Source: Micromonospora_G sp044901685 (GTDB taxonomy: Bacteria; Actinomycetota; Actinomycetes; Mycobacteriales; Micromonosporaceae). From it: a DNA stretch of 64,000 bases. The DNA is taken from positions 806,001 through 870,000 of the forward strand of contig NZ_JBJDPS010000003.1 in NCBI RefSeq assembly GCF_044901685.1, given 5' to 3'. The notes below the pieces were generated by a model. It saw nothing but the letters and a program-made list of their open reading frames with translations. It was not told the origin of the DNA and ran no database searches. The translations under genes were made by a program, and so were the position numbers. Shown here piece after piece: positions 53,154 to 61,241 of this stretch; within the stretch, counting starts at the first letter, position 1, and each line of letters begins with the position of its first letter.

Positions 53154-53774
53154 ATGCCATCGATCACCCGACGCGCAACCGACCCCGCCCGCCGGGCCAC
53201 GATCGAGAACCAGATCCTCGCCGCGACCGAGCGGCTGCTCGCCGAGGGGGCGAGCTTCACCGAGCTCGGCGTGCAACGGATCGCCGCCGAGGCGGGCGTC
53301 GCCCGTTCGACCTTCTACACCCACTTCAGAGACAAGAGCGAGCTGCTCGTGCGGCTCGCCAACACCATGCGGACGACCGGCTACGACATCGCGACCACGT
53401 GGCGGCTGTCGGATGGTCTCGACCCGCTGGTCGAGACGTTCCAGCGTGTCATCCGGGTCTACCGGGAGTACGCCGCCGTGCTCGCCGCGCTCAACGAGGT
53501 GGCCGCGTACGACCCGAGCGTGCGCGAGTTCTGGGTCAGCGGGCACAACCGGTTCGTCGACTTCGGGGTACGGGCGCTCACCGACGCGCAGGCTGCCGGT
53601 GAGCTGACGACTGACATCGATGTCCAGTACGCCGTCCGAATAATCATCGTCGGTGGCGACCGCGCCCTCGCCGACCACGTGGCCCTGAACCCGGGCGACA
53701 GCAGCGGCGACGCCGTCTTCGCCGCCGAGTTGGCCAAAATCTGGTGGTACGGCGTCTACTCCCGCCGGCCGTAG
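53154..53774 (+). CDS. TetR family transcriptional repressor
   Basis: A 206-residue repressor with an N-terminal HTH (FTELGVQRIAAEAGVARSTFYTHFRDKSELL, about 34-65) and a helical ligand domain. A TAGACT box ends 7 nt before the ATG at 53154, so transcription probably begins at the start codon (leaderless). A 12-bp palindrome TGGTCCGGACCA at 53112-53123 covers the -35 region and shares the CCGGAC core with the operator at 54061-54091. It probably represses itself and the downstream aldo/keto reductase. Confidence 0.85.
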   Translation: MPSITRRATDPARRATIENQILAATERLLAEGASFTELGVQRIAAEAGVARSTFYTHFRDKSELLVRLANTMRTTGYDIATTWRLSDGLDPLVETFQRVIRVYREYAAVLAALNEVAAYDPSVREFWVSGHNRFVDFGVRALTDAQAAGELTTDIDVQYAVRIIIVGGDRALADHVALNPGDSSGDAVFAAELAKIWWYGVYSRRP

Positions 53775-54060
53775 CCTCCCCTCGGTCTCCCCCCACCCTT
53801 CCCCTCCACCCTCCCTCGCTGGAGCCACGGCCGGACTGCCCCCTCCGAGCCATCGCCTCCGAGCCGCGCCCTTCGGGCCACGGCCAGGCTGCACCGCGCC
53901 GAGCGAGGTTCGCCGCGTGGCCGAGGGCATCTCCTCGGCGTAACCGGGCATTCACCCCCTGCCGGCACGCGGGAGTCAGCCGGTGGCCCGGCCCTGACCA
54001 GCGGATTCCGGAGCGGGGTGAGGTGGACAGCTTCTCGTGCGGGGCGGGTATGGTGGTTCC
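53775..54060. other. Intergenic region between TetR and aldo/keto reductase genes
   Basis: Together with the operator and leader this is a 382-bp space. The first 200 bp are C-rich on the plus strand and show no gene, hairpin or repeat. A weak -10 (TATGGT, 54049-54054) lies just before the operator. Confidence 0.5.
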
Positions 54061-54091
54061 GCCGGACACACTGTCCGGCAATCTGTCCGGC
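54061..54091. promoter_or_regulatory. Palindromic operator upstream of the aldo/keto reductase
   Basis: GCCGGACACACTGTCCGGC is a perfect 8-bp inverted repeat with a 3-nt centre. A third half-site TGTCCGGC follows, starting 12 bp after the second. It lies 66 bp before the reductase GTG and just after a -10-like box. A TetR-type regulator gene is immediately upstream, the likely binder. Confidence 0.6.
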
Positions 54092-54156
54092 GAATCGGGT
54101 AGGAATTCGAGCCGCCCGAGCGGCGGCGCACTCAACGTGATTACTGGGGAGCAGCA

Positions 54157-55185
54157 GTGAAATACCGCTTGATGGGCCGTACCGGGCTTTATGTCTCGGA
54201 GGTTTCTCTCGGCGCGATGACCTTCGGCGGCTCCGGTCCGGTCTGGGACATGGTCGGAGGTCTGGGACTGGCGGACTCGCGGAAGGTCGTCGACGCCGCG
54301 CTCGACGGCGGGGTCAACCTGATCGACACCGCCGACGTCTACGGCGACGGCGAGAGCGAGGAGCAGCTCGGCGAGATCCTCAAGGGCCGCCGCGACGACG
54401 TGGTCCTGACCACCAAGGGGCACGCTCGCTCCGGTCCCGGGCCGAACGACGTGGGGCAGAGCCGGACGCACCTGATGCGGAGCCTGGAGGGAAGCCTGCG
54501 GCGACTCCAGACCGACTACATCGACGTCTACATGATGCACAACTTCGATCACCTGACACCGTTCGAGGAGACGCTGCGCACCCTCGACGACGCCGTACGT
54601 CAGGGCAAGATCCGCTACATCGCCGCCGCCAACCACGAGGCATGGCAGGTCAGCAAGGCCCTGGGGGTCTCCGGCCGACTCAACCTGAACGGCTTCGCCG
54701 CCATCCAGAGCTACTACTCCCTGGTGGGACGGGAGGCCGAGCGGGACGTGCTGCCGATGGCGCGCAACGAGAACGTCGGCGTCTTCGTCTGGGCCCCGCT
54801 CGCCGCCGGCTTCCTGACCGGCAAGTTCAGCCGTGAGGCCAGTGACGCCACCGGCCGGCGTGGTGCCGAGGGCTTCCCGGACTTCCCGCCGGTCGACCCC
54901 GAGCGCGGATACGACATCCTCGACGTGGTCCGGAACGTCGCCGAGCGGCACGACGCCAGCATCGCCCAGGTATCCCTGGCCTGGGTGCTGGCGCAGCCGG
55001 GCATCACCAGCGTCACCGTCGGCGCCCGCAAGCCACACCAGCTCACCGACAACATCGGCGCCGTCGACCTGACCCTGACCGAGCAGGACCTGACCGAGTT
55101 GGACGAGGTCAGCAAGTTGGCGCCCAGCTACCCGAACTGGATCCAGAGCGGCTACTACCGGGCCGTCCGCTACCCGCAGCAGTGA
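54157..55185 (+). CDS. Aldo/keto reductase
   Basis: A 342-residue NADPH-dependent reductase; GGGGAG lies 5 nt before the GTG. The catalytic tetrad is visible: Asp and Tyr in NLIDTADVYGDG, Lys in LTTKGH and His in YMMHNFD. The cofactor-binding end (VTVGARKPHQLTDNIGAVDL) is present. It fits the AKR group of Kv-beta/YajO-like proteins. Substrate unknown. Probably induced when the TetR repressor binds a ligand. Confidence 0.9.
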   Translation: MKYRLMGRTGLYVSEVSLGAMTFGGSGPVWDMVGGLGLADSRKVVDAALDGGVNLIDTADVYGDGESEEQLGEILKGRRDDVVLTTKGHARSGPGPNDVGQSRTHLMRSLEGSLRRLQTDYIDVYMMHNFDHLTPFEETLRTLDDAVRQGKIRYIAAANHEAWQVSKALGVSGRLNLNGFAAIQSYYSLVGREAERDVLPMARNENVGVFVWAPLAAGFLTGKFSREASDATGRRGAEGFPDFPPVDPERGYDILDVVRNVAERHDASIAQVSLAWVLAQPGITSVTVGARKPHQLTDNIGAVDLTLTEQDLTELDEVSKLAPSYPNWIQSGYYRAVRYPQQ

Positions 55186-55192
55186 CGGCGGG

Positions 55193-55261
55193 GCCCTGTC
55201 ACCCGAGCGGTGACAGGGCTGACGCCCGGCACCCTGCTGGTGGGCGGTGCCGGGCGTCAGC
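55193..55261. terminator. Double hairpin between convergent genes
   Basis: Two adjacent perfect stems: 11 bp at 55193-55219 (loop CGAGC) and 16 bp at 55218-55261 (12-nt loop). They lie just past the aldo/keto reductase stop and the stop of the convergent FAD oxidase gene, so they serve both strands. Confidence 0.85.
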
Positions 55262-55282
55262 GGTCCTGCGGAGGCGGCCGAT

Positions 55283-56590
55283 TCACAGGCCGCCGGTGTA
55301 GCGCCCGGGCGCCAGCCGGTGGCGCGGGTCGAAGCGGTTCTTGACCTGCCGGAGCAGCGGCAGGGTGGGCAGTTGCCCCCAGAAGTCGATCTGCTCGCGG
55401 ATCCGGGGCGGAGCGGCCAGCACCACGCACCGGCCGTTGCGGGCGAGCAGCACCCGACGCACCACCGTGAGGATCGAGCCGATCTGTTCGGGCGCGACGT
55501 AACCGGGGAGCGCGGCGTAGACCACGCCGAGTCCGGCGGAACCCCGGATCGGCACCGGCAGGCCGGCGGCGTCGGTCATCGAGTAGAGCGCGGCGTGCAG
55601 GTCGGCTGCGGGCACGTCGATGCGGAGCGCGACGTCGTCGGCGGCGAACGGGTAGCGCCCCCACCAGGTCGGCGCCCTGGTGTCGACCCGGCAGTCGGCG
55701 CCGAGCAGCTCGACCAGCCGGGCCACCCTGCCCCCCACGTCCGCCTGACCGCCCTCGAGCAGCACGGCGAGGCTGCCGGCGGCCGACGGGCCGGGGCCGA
55801 ACCCACCATCGTCGCCGTCCTTCGGCAGGTCGACCTCGATCGCCGCCGGGCTCAGCCAGGCTCCGTGGATGAGCCGGACCAGGTCGTGCATCTCCAGCGG
55901 CGACCGGACCGGTCGGGAGACCCAGAGCCGGCTCACCGGGATCGGCTGGACCCGCAGCGTCGCCGAGACCAGCACGCCGAGCGCTCCGTTGGAGCCGCAG
56001 AGCAGCCGGGCCAGGTCGAATCCGGCGGTCTCCCCGGCCGACCACCCGCCGACGTGGTGCAGCACCCCGGCCGCGTCGACGTAACTCAGCCCGTGCAGCC
56101 GGTCACCGGCCGAGCCGTGGCGGTGTCGCAGCGGACCGGTCTCGTCGGCGGCGACCATCCCGCCGATGGTGGCGTCCGGCGACGGCACGTCGAGCGGTAG
56201 TCGCCGGTCGGCTTGAGCCAGCGCGGCCTGCACCGCCCGCACCGGCGTGCCGGCACCGACCTCAGCGACCAGGTCGTCCGCGGAGTGGTGCCACACACCG
56301 GCGAGCCGCCCCGTGTCCAGCACCACGTCCACCCGCGACGGCGGCGCGCCCCAGTCCATTTTGGTGCCGGCCCCACGCGGCACCACCGAGAGTGCGTGGT
56401 CGGCGGCGACCCGCATCACGGCGCTCACCGCCTGCGCCGTGCCCGGCGCGGCGACCCAGCTCGCCGAGGCACCGGCCACCCCGTCGGCCATCCCGGCCGG
56501 ACGGACGAATCGTTCTCCACAGATCTCGGCCAGTCGCTGGCCGATCCCCCCACTGGCTGCCCGCTTCACCGCTGTCGTCGATGTCCCCAC
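55283..56590 (-). CDS. FAD-linked oxidase, GlcE-like
   Basis: A 435-residue flavoenzyme. The GTG at 56590 is preferred over an ATG at 56608 because a promoter (TTGGCA, 16 nt, TACGAT) places the transcript start at that GTG; an ATG further up would lie before the -10. The PCMH-type FAD-binding domain shows VVPRGAGTKMDWG, DLVAEVGAGT, PDATIGGMVAADETGPLRHRHGS and CGSNGALGV. It resembles glycolate oxidase subunit GlcE, but no GlcD or GlcF genes are nearby, so the substrate is open. Confidence 0.78.
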   Translation of the reverse strand: MGTSTTAVKRAASGGIGQRLAEICGERFVRPAGMADGVAGASASWVAAPGTAQAVSAVMRVAADHALSVVPRGAGTKMDWGAPPSRVDVVLDTGRLAGVWHHSADDLVAEVGAGTPVRAVQAALAQADRRLPLDVPSPDATIGGMVAADETGPLRHRHGSAGDRLHGLSYVDAAGVLHHVGGWSAGETAGFDLARLLCGSNGALGVLVSATLRVQPIPVSRLWVSRPVRSPLEMHDLVRLIHGAWLSPAAIEVDLPKDGDDGGFGPGPSAAGSLAVLLEGGQADVGGRVARLVELLGADCRVDTRAPTWWGRYPFAADDVALRIDVPAADLHAALYSMTDAAGLPVPIRGSAGLGVVYAALPGYVAPEQIGSILTVVRRVLLARNGRCVVLAAPPRIREQIDFWGQLPTLPLLRQVKNRFDPRHRLAPGRYTGGL

Positions 56591-56625
56591 GGCGCTTATC
56601 GTACACATGTTCGAATCTTTGCCAA
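56590..56625 (-). promoter_or_regulatory. Promoter of the FAD oxidase gene (leaderless)
   Basis: Minus-strand -35 TTGGCA (56620-56625) and -10 TACGAT (56598-56603) with a 16-nt spacer. The GTG start begins 7 nt after the -10, so the message should have no leader. Confidence 0.55.
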
Positions 56626-56671
56626 CGGTCGATGCCGGCCCGGGAGTGTCGGGGGCGGTAACGTGGCCGAT

Positions 56672-58759
56672 GTGAGCACTGAGACGCCCGTCGCCCCCGT
56701 CGCCAAGCGGGTCCCGACCGAACGCACCCACCACGGCGACACCGTCATCGACGAGTACGCATGGCTTGCCGCCAAGGACGACCCGGAGACGATCGCCTAC
56801 CTGACCGCCGAGAACGACTACACCGAGGCCGTCACCGCCCCCCTGGCAGCGCTCCGGGAGACGCTCTACGGCGAGATCAAGAGGCGCACCCAGGAGACCG
56901 ACCTCTCGGTGCCGGCCCGCAAGGGCGGCTACTGGTACTACACCCGCACCGTCGAGGGCCAGCAGTACGGCATCCACTGTCGCCGCCCGGTGGCCGACGA
57001 CGAGACCGAGCCTCCGGCAACCGCTGACGGCGCCCCGCTGGCCGGGGAGGAGATCCTGCTCGACGGCAACGCGCTCGCCGAGGGGCACGACTTCTTCGCC
57101 CTCGGCACCTTCGACGTCAGCCCGGACGGACACCTGCTGGCGTACTCGACCGACTTCGCCGGGGACGAGCGGTTCACCCTGCGGGTCAAGGACCTGCGCA
57201 CCGGCGAGGTGCTCCCGGACGAGGTGCCGGACACCTTCTACGGCAGCGCCTGGTCCGGCGACGGCTCGACGCTGTTCTACCTGACGGTGGACGAGGCGTG
57301 GCGGCCGAACCAGGTGTGGCGGCACGCGGTCGGCGGGGCCGCCGCCGACGACGTCGTGGTCTACCAGGAGGACGACGAGCGGTTCTGGGTCGGGGTGGAG
57401 CTGACCCGCTCGGAGAAGTTCATCGTGATCGAGGCACACAGCAAGGTCACCAGCGAGGTACGGGTGATCCCGGCCGCCAACCCGACCGGCGAGCCGGCGG
57501 TGATCGCCCCGCGCCGGCAGGGTGTCGAGTATTCGATCGAGCACCACGGGCACCGGTTCCTGGTCCTGCACAACGACGGCGCGGAGGACTTCGCGCTCGC
57601 GTACACGTCGGCGGACAACCCCGGCGACTGGGTGCCGATGATCGAGCACACGCCCGGCACCCGGCTGGAGTCGGTCGACGCGTTCGCCAACCACCTGGTG
57701 GTCTCGCTGCGCAGCGAGGGACTGACCGGACTGCGCGTGCTCACCACCGGCAGCACCGACACGTACGACATCGAGTTCCCCGAGCCGATCTACAGCGTCG
57801 GGCTGGACAGCAATCCGGAGTACCAGACCAACGTCGTACGACTGCGCTACACCTCCCTGGTCACCCCCGATTCGGTGTACGACTACGACCTGGTGACCCG
57901 GGCGCTGGTGCTGCGCAAGCGCAAGCCGGTGCTGGGCGACTTCGACCCGACCGGCTACGAGCAGCGCCGCGACTGGGCACTGGCCGACGACGGCACCCGG
58001 GTCCCGATCTCGCTGGTCTACCGCAGCGGTACGCCACAGGACGGCTCGGCACCGTGCGTGCTCTACGGCTACGGCTCGTACGAGGCGAGCATGGACCCGT
58101 GGTTCTCGATCGCCCGGCTCTCGTTGCTGGACCGGGGTGTCATCTTCGCGGTCGCGCACATCCGGGGCGGCGGTGAACTGGGCCGGCACTGGTACGACGA
58201 GGGCAAGATGCTGGCCAAGAAGAACACCTTCACCGACTTCGTCGCGGTGGCCCGGCACCTGGTCAAGTCCGACTGGACGACGGCCGACAAGCTGGTGGCG
58301 CGGGGCGCCTCGGCCGGCGGTCTGCTGATGGGCGCGGTGGCCAACCTGGCGCCGGACGCCTTCGCCGGCATCGTCGCGCAGGTGCCGTTCGTCGACGCGC
58401 TCAACTCCATCCTGGATCCGTCGCTGCCGCTGACCGTGACCGAGTGGGAGGAGTGGGGCAACCCGCTGGCCGACCCCGAGGTGTACGCGTACATGAAGTC
58501 GTACACCCCGTACGAGAACGTGGCGGCGGTGGACTACCCGGCGATCCTCGCGGTGACCAGCCTCAACGACACCCGGGTGCTCTACCACGAGCCGGCGAAG
58601 TGGATCGCCCGACTGCGGGCCGTCGCGACGCAGGGGTCGTACCTGCTGAAGACGGAGATGGGGGCCGGGCACGGCGGGCCGAGCGGGCGCTACGACTCGT
58701 GGCGCGAGGAGGCGTTCATCACCGCCTGGATCCTGGACCGGCTCGGCCTGGCCGGCTAG
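56672..58759 (+). CDS. ptrB: Oligopeptidase B (S9 serine peptidase)
   Basis: A 695-residue cytosolic peptidase. An N-terminal beta-propeller (about 60-400) caps an alpha/beta-hydrolase domain. Catalytic Ser is in GASAGGLLMGAV (near residue 550), followed by the OpdB-like stretch VAQVPFVDALNSILDPSLPLT...EWGNP. The Asp is in TSLNDTRVLYHEPAKW and the His in GAGHGG. It cleaves short peptides after Lys or Arg. The GTG 56672 lies 7 nt after a TAACGT box (possible leaderless start); a GTG nine bases earlier, with GGGGG upstream, is an alternative. Confidence 0.92.
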   Translation: MSTETPVAPVAKRVPTERTHHGDTVIDEYAWLAAKDDPETIAYLTAENDYTEAVTAPLAALRETLYGEIKRRTQETDLSVPARKGGYWYYTRTVEGQQYGIHCRRPVADDETEPPATADGAPLAGEEILLDGNALAEGHDFFALGTFDVSPDGHLLAYSTDFAGDERFTLRVKDLRTGEVLPDEVPDTFYGSAWSGDGSTLFYLTVDEAWRPNQVWRHAVGGAAADDVVVYQEDDERFWVGVELTRSEKFIVIEAHSKVTSEVRVIPAANPTGEPAVIAPRRQGVEYSIEHHGHRFLVLHNDGAEDFALAYTSADNPGDWVPMIEHTPGTRLESVDAFANHLVVSLRSEGLTGLRVLTTGSTDTYDIEFPEPIYSVGLDSNPEYQTNVVRLRYTSLVTPDSVYDYDLVTRALVLRKRKPVLGDFDPTGYEQRRDWALADDGTRVPISLVYRSGTPQDGSAPCVLYGYGSYEASMDPWFSIARLSLLDRGVIFAVAHIRGGGELGRHWYDEGKMLAKKNTFTDFVAVARHLVKSDWTTADKLVARGASAGGLLMGAVANLAPDAFAGIVAQVPFVDALNSILDPSLPLTVTEWEEWGNPLADPEVYAYMKSYTPYENVAAVDYPAILAVTSLNDTRVLYHEPAKWIARLRAVATQGSYLLKTEMGAGHGGPSGRYDSWREEAFITAWILDRLGLAG

Positions 58760-58781
58760 CCGGTCGCGTCCGACGCGAGTG

Positions 58782-58825
58782 ACGGCGAGTTGCCGACGGG
58801 GGTCCTGCCACCGGCAACTCGCCGT
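58782..58825 (+). terminator. 14-bp hairpin after oligopeptidase B
   Basis: Perfect arms ACGGCGAGTTGCCG and CGGCAACTCGCCGT with a 16-nt loop, then TCTTG. Starts 22 bp past the stop. Confidence 0.75.
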
Positions 58826-58853
58826 TCTTGCCGGAATTGACTAAGTTATTAGT

Positions 58854-58890
58854 TAACAACCTTGCCAGATAGGCAACAGTTGTTATAGAA
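58854..58890 (+). promoter_or_regulatory. Promoter and nested palindrome of the GH16 gene
   Basis: -35 TTGCCA (58862-58867) and -10 TATAGA (58885-58890) with a 17-nt spacer; the ATG begins 8 nt after the -10, so the transcript is nearly leaderless. The promoter lies inside nested inverted repeats: TAACAAC/GTTGTTA outside (58854-58860 and 58879-58885) and TTGCC/GGCAA inside. A repressor site for a sugar-responsive regulator is likely. Confidence 0.6.
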
Positions 58891-58898
58891 GTATTTCC

Positions 58899-60134
58899 AT
58901 GCGTACAAGACGGATCGCCCTGGCCCTCGCCCTGCTCGGGGCGAGCCTGGCCACCCTGCTGACAGCTCCCACACCCGACGCCGCCCAGGCAGCGCCCGGC
59001 GCACTCACCTGGAGCGACGAGTTCAACGGCGCCGCGGGCACCGGCCCGGACGGCAGCAAGTGGAAGTTCGACATCGGTGGTGGCGGCTGGGGCAACAACG
59101 AGCAGCAGTACTACACCAACTCCACCCGCAACGCCGCCCACGACGGCAACGGCAACATGGTGATCACCGCCCGCCGGGAGAACCCGGCGAACTACCAGTG
59201 CCACTACGGCACCTGCCAGTACACCTCGGCCCGGTTGCTCACCGCGGACCGGTTCAGCCAGACCTACGGCCGGTACGAGGCTCGGATCAAGATCCCACGC
59301 GGCCAGGGCATCTGGCCGGCGTTCTGGATGCTCGGCGGGTCGCAGTGGCCGGACAACGGCGAGATCGACATCCTGGAGAACATCGGCCGCGAGCCGAACA
59401 CCGTCTGGGGCACCCTGCACGGTCCCGGCTACTCCGGCGGCAACGCGATCAGCAGCAGCTACAACCTCCCCGGCGGCCAGGCGTTCGCCGACGCCTTCCA
59501 CACCTTCACCGTGGACTGGGCGCCGGACTCGGTGACCTGGTACGTCGACGGCAACCAGTACGCCCGCAAGACCCCCGCCGACCTGCGCGGCAACCGTTGG
59601 GTCTACGACCACCCGTTCTTCATGATCATGAACGTCGCGGTCGGCGGCTACTGGCCCGGTTACCCGGACGGCAGCACCCAGTTCCCCCAGCAGATGCTGA
59701 TCGACTACGTCCGGGTCTGGGCCTGGAACACCGGCGGCGGTGGCAACCCCGGTACCGGCGGGCCGCTGATCGGGCTCGGCAACAAGTGCGTCGACGTACC
59801 CGGCGGGACGCCGACCGACGGCAGCCAGCTCCAGCTCTGGGACTGCAACGGCACCGACGCGCAGCGGTGGAGCTTCCCGGGCGACGGTACGGTCCGGGCG
59901 CTGGGCAAGTGCATGGACGTGGCCTGGGGATCGACCGCCGACGGGGCGAACATCCAGTTGGCCACCTGTAGCGGCAACGCGGCCCAGCAGTTCGTCCTCA
60001 GCGGTGCCGGTGACCTGGTCAACCCACAGGCCAACAAGTGCGTCGACGTACGCGACTGGAGCACCGCGAACGGGGCCAAGCTCCAGCTCTGGACCTGCGG
60101 CGGCGGCGCCAACCAGAAGTGGCGCCGGGGCTGA
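58899..60134 (+). CDS. Secreted GH16 beta-1,3-glucanase with ricin-type lectin domain
   Basis: A 411-residue secreted enzyme. Signal peptide 1-31 (AQA-AP). GH16 domain (about 35-277) with the catalytic motif GEIDILENIG (two Glu and the Asp between), WPAFWML and the laminarinase-type loops. After a Gly-rich linker (about 278-290) comes a beta-trefoil CBM13 domain (about 290-411) with repeated QxW motifs (LQLWDC, QRWSF, LQLWTC). It should hydrolyse beta-1,3-glucans such as laminarin or fungal wall glucan. Monocistronic. Confidence 0.93.
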   Translation: MRTRRIALALALLGASLATLLTAPTPDAAQAAPGALTWSDEFNGAAGTGPDGSKWKFDIGGGGWGNNEQQYYTNSTRNAAHDGNGNMVITARRENPANYQCHYGTCQYTSARLLTADRFSQTYGRYEARIKIPRGQGIWPAFWMLGGSQWPDNGEIDILENIGREPNTVWGTLHGPGYSGGNAISSSYNLPGGQAFADAFHTFTVDWAPDSVTWYVDGNQYARKTPADLRGNRWVYDHPFFMIMNVAVGGYWPGYPDGSTQFPQQMLIDYVRVWAWNTGGGGNPGTGGPLIGLGNKCVDVPGGTPTDGSQLQLWDCNGTDAQRWSFPGDGTVRALGKCMDVAWGSTADGANIQLATCSGNAAQQFVLSGAGDLVNPQANKCVDVRDWSTANGAKLQLWTCGGGANQKWRRG

Positions 60135-60151
60135 CGTCCGGTACCCGTCGA

Positions 60152-60188
60152 GCGGTCGCCCGGGCAGTTCCCCGGCTCAGGCGACCGC
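60152..60188. terminator. Hairpin between GH16 and dehydratase genes
   Basis: GCGGTCGCC / GGCGACCGC, 9 bp, with a 19-nt loop; the right arm overlaps the 3' end of the convergent dehydratase gene. Confidence 0.5.
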
Positions 60189-61121
60189 CGCGGCGGCCAG
60201 CACGGCAGGGTCGACATTGCCGCCGCTGACCACCGCGACGGTACGCCCGGACGGCAACTCGGCCGAACGGAACAGCCGGGCGGCGGCGGCCACCGCGCCG
60301 CTCGGCTCGACCACCAGCCGGGCTCCCCGCACCAGCCGGGAGGTGGCGGCGGCGATCTCCTCCTCGCTGACCGTGACGATGCCGTCCAGTCGTTCCCGCA
60401 GGTGTGCCAGGGTGAGCTCGGCCAGATTCGTACGCAGCCCGTCCGCAGCGGTGCGATGGGTCAGCGCCAGGTCCCAGACGACGACTCGTCCCGCCGCCAG
60501 CGAATCCCGCGCGTCGGCCGCGTACTCCGGCTCGACGCCGTACACCCTGGTCCGTGGGCGCAGCGCCCTGATCGCCGTGGCGACGCCGGAGGAGAGCCCA
60601 CCGCCGCCCACCGGCACCAGCACCACCTCGACGTCGGAAAGGTCCTCGACGATCTCCAGCCCGATCGTGCCCTGACCGGCGATCACCCTCCGGTCGTCGT
60701 ACGGCGGGATCAGGGTCCGCCCCCGCTCGGCCACCACCCGTTCGGCGGTGGCGAGCCGTTCCGCCGCCGGTACGAGCAGCACCTCGGCGCCGAGCGCCCG
60801 CACCTGCTCGACCTTGACCGACGGGGCGCCCTCGGGGATCACCACCGTGCACGGCGCCCCGGCGACCCGGGCCGCGTACGCCAGCGCCTGCCCGTGGTTG
60901 CCGGACGAGTGGGTTACCACACCCCTGGCCCGCTCGGCGTCGGAGAGCAGGGCCACCGCGTTCGTGGCGCCGCGCAGTTTGAACGAGCCGACCGGTTGCA
61001 GGCTCTCCGGTTTGAGCCAGAGTCCCGAGTCCCAACCAAGAGGCAGCAGCGGAGTACGGACGACCCGCCCGGCGATCCGAACCGCCGCCTCCCGGACATC
61101 GTCCAACGTCACCAGGTCCAT
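60177..61121 (-). CDS. Threonine/serine dehydratase-like PLP enzyme
   Basis: A 314-residue fold-type II PLP enzyme without a regulatory domain, as in catabolic threonine dehydratases and serine racemases. PLP lysine in GSFKLRGA near residue 45; SSGNHGQALA binds the phosphate, GGGGLSSGVA is the glycine loop. The ATG at 61121 is the only suitable start. It would deaminate threonine or serine to the 2-oxoacid. The lack of an ACT domain argues against biosynthetic IlvA. Confidence 0.85.
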   Translation of the reverse strand: MDLVTLDDVREAAVRIAGRVVRTPLLPLGWDSGLWLKPESLQPVGSFKLRGATNAVALLSDAERARGVVTHSSGNHGQALAYAARVAGAPCTVVIPEGAPSVKVEQVRALGAEVLLVPAAERLATAERVVAERGRTLIPPYDDRRVIAGQGTIGLEIVEDLSDVEVVLVPVGGGGLSSGVATAIRALRPRTRVYGVEPEYAADARDSLAAGRVVVWDLALTHRTAADGLRTNLAELTLAHLRERLDGIVTVSEEEIAAATSRLVRGARLVVEPSGAVAAAARLFRSAELPSGRTVAVVSGGNVDPAVLAAAAVA

Positions 61122-61241
61122 CGGATCATCTAACCGCAGCGGGCGGCGGTCACCCCGTACGGAAATCACGATCTTGAGCGGACAAAGCTGCACTTAAGCC
61201 TAGAATCAGGCAAATTGCTCGTGCGTGATCGGGGGACCGCG

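Noticed and set aside
55283..58672. An open frame of 1,129 codons joining the FAD oxidase to antisense of oligopeptidase B
   Set aside because: Only the 3' part is the flavoenzyme; a promoter and start lie at about 56590. The rest overlaps a clear S9 peptidase on the other strand.
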